From NCBI RefSeq assembly GCF_009176305.1, contig NZ_BLAJ01000010.1:62001-126000 (forward strand): a stretch of DNA of 64,000 nucleotides. Reading direction: 5' to 3'. The notes below the pieces were generated by a model that was given only the letters and a program-made list of their open reading frames with translations, made no database searches and was not told where the DNA came from. The DNA is from Martinezella dioscoreae (lineage in GTDB: Bacteria > Pseudomonadota > Alphaproteobacteria > Rhizobiales > Rhizobiaceae). The translations under genes were made by a program, and so were the position numbers. Positions 61,171 to 64,000 of this stretch are shown piece after piece; the stretch's first letter is position 1; each line of letters begins with the position of its first letter.

Positions 61171-61911
61171 ATGGTTGGACGTCTTTTGCTCCGCGGCATG
61201 ATCGTCGGGGCCTTGACCGGTATTTTCGTTTTTGCTTTTGCCCACATCTTCGGCGAACCGCTGGTCGACTGGGCCATCGGGTTTGAAGAAAAGGCCGCGC
61301 AGGCGGCCGGCGAAGCTCCTGAACCAGAGATTGTCAGCCGCGCTACGCAGGCGGGCATCGGCCTCTTCACCGGCAGCGTGATCTTTTCCACCGCAATCGG
61401 CGGATTGTTCGCGCTGGTTTTCTCCTTCATCTACGGCCGCATCAGCCCCTTGGGTGCGCGCGGCACGGCAGCGCTGCTCGCGCTCGCCGCTTTCGTGACG
61501 ATTTCGCTCGTGCCCGATCTCAAGTATCCGGCAAACCCACCGGCCGTCGGCAATCCCGATACGATCGGCGCGAGAACGGAACTGTTCTTCATCATGATCG
61601 TTGCCTCCGTCGTCGGCATGATCGTCGCGGTGGGCTTCGGTCGCAGGCTGGCAGCGCGATATGGTTCCTGGAACGGTGCGATCATTGCCGGCATTGGCTA
61701 CATCGTCTTCATCGCGCTGATCCAATATCTGCTTCCCCCCATCAACGAAGTGCCCGAGCAATTTTCCGCCGTCGTGCTCTGGCGCTTCCGCGTCACCTCG
61801 CTCGGCATGCACGCCATTCTCTGGACGACGCTCGGCCTTGCCTTCGGAGCCTGGGCGGAACGTCAGTTGCCGCAGACACGTTACGGCAATGCGGCCCTAC
61901 GCCGGGTTTAG
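61171..61911 (+). CDS. cbtA: Predicted cobalt transporter subunit CbtA
   Basis: A 246-residue membrane protein with about five to six helices, starting with LLLRGMIVGALTGIFVFAFAHIFGEPLVDWAI (residues 5-36, shown in two parts: first LLLRGMIVGALTGIFVFAFA). It contains NEVPEQFSAVVLWRFRVTSLG, typical of CbtA. With CbtB it is proposed to import cobalt for cobalamin synthesis. Confidence 0.92.
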   Translation: MVGRLLLRGMIVGALTGIFVFAFAHIFGEPLVDWAIGFEEKAAQAAGEAPEPEIVSRATQAGIGLFTGSVIFSTAIGGLFALVFSFIYGRISPLGARGTAALLALAAFVTISLVPDLKYPANPPAVGNPDTIGARTELFFIMIVASVVGMIVAVGFGRRLAARYGSWNGAIIAGIGYIVFIALIQYLLPPINEVPEQFSAVVLWRFRVTSLGMHAILWTTLGLAFGAWAERQLPQTRYGNAALRRV

Positions 61912-61945
61912 TGTGGTAAATAGATCGCATCCCGCGCATGGCAAC

Positions 61946-62572
61946 ATGCGCGGGAGACGCCTGTATCCAGGTGGCGTCCTGTTTGCAATCTTCTGTCTCA
62001 TCGTTGCAGGTTGGCCAGTTTCGGTTGCCGCACATGGCAGCGGCTCCTCCGGCAGCCAGGCCGGCATTCCGATTCCCAGTCTCACCCATGGCGAGATGGC
62101 TGTGATCTCTCCCTATTACGGGCGGATCATTTCGCTTGCCGAGAGCATATCGGATACCGACGAAACCTTCCGCCGTCTCCTGAACTTCGCGCAGATCCAG
62201 GGTGCCTATTGCCTATGGGGCGTGATGCCAGGCAGCGTCAGCGACGAGGAAAGCCCTTTCAACGAATGTTCGCACGCCTATCTTGCGGCTGCAAAAGCAG
62301 TGCTGCTGCAGATGCGTGCCATGAAAGTGGAAAAGGAACCGGTCGACGACCTCGTCTCCGATATCGATCTGGCACTCGTGCGCAACAACCTCTCGCTCAT
62401 CCTGTGCAAATTCAGCGGCGAGAATTTCAATACGGCCGATCTCATCCGGCCGAAGCTTGCCGATATCGCGCTTCATGCGAAAAGCCTTGCTGCGATCTTA
62501 TCGGCCAGCCTGTTCGTACTTGCAGGGCTATGGCTAGGCGCGCGCGCATTGCGGCCGCAAGCTCAATCTTAG
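61946..62572 (+). CDS. Exported membrane-anchored protein of unknown function
   Basis: A protein of about 208 residues. The N-terminus has a signal-type segment (GGVLFAIFCLIVAGWPVSVA) and the C-terminus a helix (LAAILSASLFVLAGLWLGAR). The predicted periplasmic part carries cysteines (GAYCLWGVMPG, FNECSHAYLAAA, LILCKFSGENF). I do not recognise the family. It starts within 35 bp of the cbtA stop and may be co-transcribed under the riboswitch. GTG 61913 is an alternative start. No motif shows cobalt binding. Confidence 0.6.
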   Translation: MRGRRLYPGGVLFAIFCLIVAGWPVSVAAHGSGSSGSQAGIPIPSLTHGEMAVISPYYGRIISLAESISDTDETFRRLLNFAQIQGAYCLWGVMPGSVSDEESPFNECSHAYLAAAKAVLLQMRAMKVEKEPVDDLVSDIDLALVRNNLSLILCKFSGENFNTADLIRPKLADIALHAKSLAAILSASLFVLAGLWLGARALRPQAQS

Positions 62573-62610
62573 GAACCGCTGCGCACTGTTCCTCGAGCTG
62601 GCCTTAACAA

Positions 62611-62641
62611 AACACCGCCGCGAAGTGCGGCGGTGTTTCTG
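62611..62641. terminator. Bidirectional terminator, 62.6 kb
   Basis: AACACCGCCGC pairs with GCGGCGGTGTT around GAAGT; TTCT follows on the plus strand, TTTGTT on the minus strand. It separates the cbt operon from the convergent small secreted-protein gene. Confidence 0.8.
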
Positions 62642-62644
62642 ATC

Positions 62645-62953
62645 TTACCAGTAACGCGGGCGATCGCGCCAACGGTCATCGCGCCAGCCATCGCGATGAT
62701 GGCGATGGCCGTGCCAACCCCATGGCGGCGGCGGTGGCGGCCTGTAGTAACCCCAGCGCCGGGGCGGCGGACCCCAGCGATTGGGGCGGCATTCGCCCCA
62801 GCGCGTCAGGTGCCAGCCACGACCGCAGGCATAGTCAACTTTCACGATCGGCGCTGAGGCCGCTGTCCCAACGGCTGGGATAGGCATTGCCTCTGCCGAA
62901 GATACAACCAGGCTGCCAAACAAGGCAGCGATGGCAATCACGGACGATCTCAT
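62645..62953 (-). CDS. Small secreted Gly/Cys/Arg/Pro-rich protein
   Basis: A 102-residue protein with signal peptide VIAIAALFGSLVVSSAEA. The mature part has a CGRGWHLTRWGECRPNRWG segment with two cysteines, then a Pro/Trp/His/Arg-rich tail. The Cys segment resembles the GCG-CRPN type domain found in alphaproteobacterial secreted proteins. Probably envelope-associated; function unknown. Confidence 0.8.
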   Translation of the reverse strand: MRSSVIAIAALFGSLVVSSAEAMPIPAVGTAASAPIVKVDYACGRGWHLTRWGECRPNRWGPPPRRWGYYRPPPPPPWGWHGHRHHRDGWRDDRWRDRPRYW

Positions 62954-63128
62954 TTTGATGGCCCTCTATCCAAGTCCCTTACATGCGGGATTTAACCCCT
63001 TGAGGTATGAACGCCGGCTGAACCGAAAAAGGCCATTTGACGGCGAAATCAAGATCAGACCAAACGCCTGACCGCAGCCCAGAAAGCGTCCTGTTGCCGG
63101 TATTTGCGGCCAGCCGCAACCTACTCGC

Positions 63129-63146
63129 GCGTCACGAGAGTTTCAT
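63129..63146 (+). promoter_or_regulatory. Weak Pho-box-like repeat upstream of pit
   Basis: GCGTCAC and GTTTCAT separated by GAGA: two heptamers in 11-bp phase with partial match to CTGTCAT. It lies 48 bp upstream of the pit start. In Sinorhizobium a pit gene is repressed by PhoB, so a site here would make sense, but the match is poor. Confidence 0.3.
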
Positions 63147-63193
63147 GAAGGAGGCTTACACCAACGATATCAATTGCCATAAAGGAGTTTGGG

Positions 63194-64000
63194 ATGGTCG
63201 ACCTCGCTTCAAACACTTCGGAGGGTGGCAATGCCAACCATCCAATTCACGGCGCCGGTAGTTCGGCAAAATGGTTTCTGCCGATCTTCGGTGTCGTCGT
63301 GCTGGCCGGCCTTGCCTATGTCGGCTATGCCCTTGGCAGCGACCTCGCCGAAGCTGCCGCCGTTCCGTGGATCCTGCTCGGCCTGGCGCTGCTGATCGCG
63401 CTCGGCTTCGAATTCGTCAACGGCTTCCACGATACTGCCAACGCCGTCGCCACTGTCATCTATACGCGCTCGCTGCCGGCGGAATTCGCCGTCATCTGGT
63501 CGGGCTTCTTCAACTTCCTCGGTGTTCTCACTTCGTCGGGCGCCGTCGCCTTCGGCATCCTGGCGCTGCTGCCGGTCGAACTCATCCTGCAAGTCGGCTC
63601 CGGCTCCGGTCTCGCCATGGTCTTCGCCCTATTGACCGCCGCCATCATCTGGAACCTCGGCACCTGGTATCTCGGCCTGCCGGCCTCGAGCTCGCATACG
63701 CTCGTCGGCTCGATCATCGGGGTCGGCCTCGCCAACCAGTTCCTGGCACCCGCCGGCTCCGCCACCAGCGGTGTCGACTGGTCGCAGGCAAGCAGCGTCG
63801 GCATGTCGCTGCTCCTGTCGCCGATCATCGGCTTTGCCGCAGCTGCAATATTGCTGCTGGTCGCCAAGGTGCTGATCCGCAATAAGGAGCTTTATGAAGC
63901 GCCGAAGGGCAATACGCCGCCGCCTATCTGGATCCGCGGCCTGCTGATCTTCACCTGCACCGGCGTCAGCTTCGCTCACGGCTCGAACGACGGGCAGAAG
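63194..64000 (+). CDS. pit: Inorganic phosphate transporter, PiT family (3' end cut by window)
   Basis: The first 269 codons of a PiT-type phosphate:H+ symporter. Signature parts: NGFHDTANAVATVIYTR in the first repeat, SSSHTLVGSIIGVGLANQ, and VSFAHGSNDGQK at the window end, which is the second repeat of the same motif. At least six helices are visible. ATG 63194 follows AAAGGAG. It continues beyond base 64000. Confidence 0.95.
   Translation, partial: MVDLASNTSEGGNANHPIHGAGSSAKWFLPIFGVVVLAGLAYVGYALGSDLAEAAAVPWILLGLALLIALGFEFVNGFHDTANAVATVIYTRSLPAEFAVIWSGFFNFLGVLTSSGAVAFGILALLPVELILQVGSGSGLAMVFALLTAAIIWNLGTWYLGLPASSSHTLVGSIIGVGLANQFLAPAGSATSGVDWSQASSVGMSLLLSPIIGFAAAAILLLVAKVLIRNKELYEAPKGNTPPPIWIRGLLIFTCTGVSFAHGSNDGQK

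Noticed and set aside
1..64000. CRISPR arrays, tRNA, rRNA or prophage genes
   Set aside because: I saw no regularly spaced repeats, cloverleaf sequences, rRNA segments or phage structural genes in any gap.

Overview
This 64 kb window reads as a chromosomal segment of a member of the Rhizobiaceae, most likely Rhizobium. The grounds are high GC with strong G/C third-position bias, several copies of a ~108-bp two-palindrome repeat matching the description of the rhizobial RIME1 element, a polA - small RNA - marR arrangement like the AbcR locus of Sinorhizobium, a TGA-N9-TCA iron box, and rhizobial Phn and Yej operon layouts. The genus call is inference from gene content; no 16S gene, tRNA or CRISPR array was seen.

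Layout. 0-1 kb: end of a frameshifted IS701-type transposase abutting a RIME repeat. 1-7 kb: MscS channel, a conserved hypothetical, pncB, and a GhrA-like dehydrogenase. 6.9-13.6 kb (minus): peptide importer operon yejA-yejB-yejE-[antitoxin-PIN toxin]-yejF-ghrA, in which the toxin-antitoxin pair is joined to its neighbours by ATGA overlaps. 13.7-16.2 kb: TetR regulator divergent from a YecD-like isochorismatase-fold protein across a palindromic operator, then mepA. 16.3-21.3 kb: mgsA, glk, an MsbA-type ABC exporter, dapB and gpmA. 21.4-22 kb: an RHH/ParE toxin-antitoxin pair with its own inverted-repeat operator.

22-35.8 kb is the main feature: a phosphonate gene set with phnF divergent from phnG-H-I-J-K-L, a left-handed-helix acyltransferase, a flavin-fold (PNPOx-like) protein, the transporter phnC-D-E1-E2, a 2H phosphoesterase-like protein (DUF1045), phnM and phnN. 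No phnP is present; the 2H protein is a candidate replacement. A strong Pho box and a probable PhnF operator precede phnG.

36-54 kb: polA, an AbcR-like sRNA, a MarR regulator, an MHYT-PAS-GGDEF-EAL protein, two M20 peptidases flanking a nucleoside hydrolase, an iron(III) ABC importer (fbpABC) with a predicted RirA box, a LysR regulator with lrgAB, and an MHS-type transporter. 54-59.6 kb: the cyoABCD ubiquinol oxidase operon plus SURF1. 59.6-62.6 kb: a 489-bp degraded IS5-type element, a histidine phosphatase, and a cobalamin riboswitch controlling cbtB-cbtA (predicted cobalt uptake) and an unknown exported membrane protein. 62.6-64 kb: a small secreted protein and the 5' part of a PiT phosphate transporter, cut by the window end.

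Together the region is rich in nutrient acquisition: phosphonate and phosphate, ferric iron, cobalt and peptides, with regulatory sites for several of these visible in the DNA.
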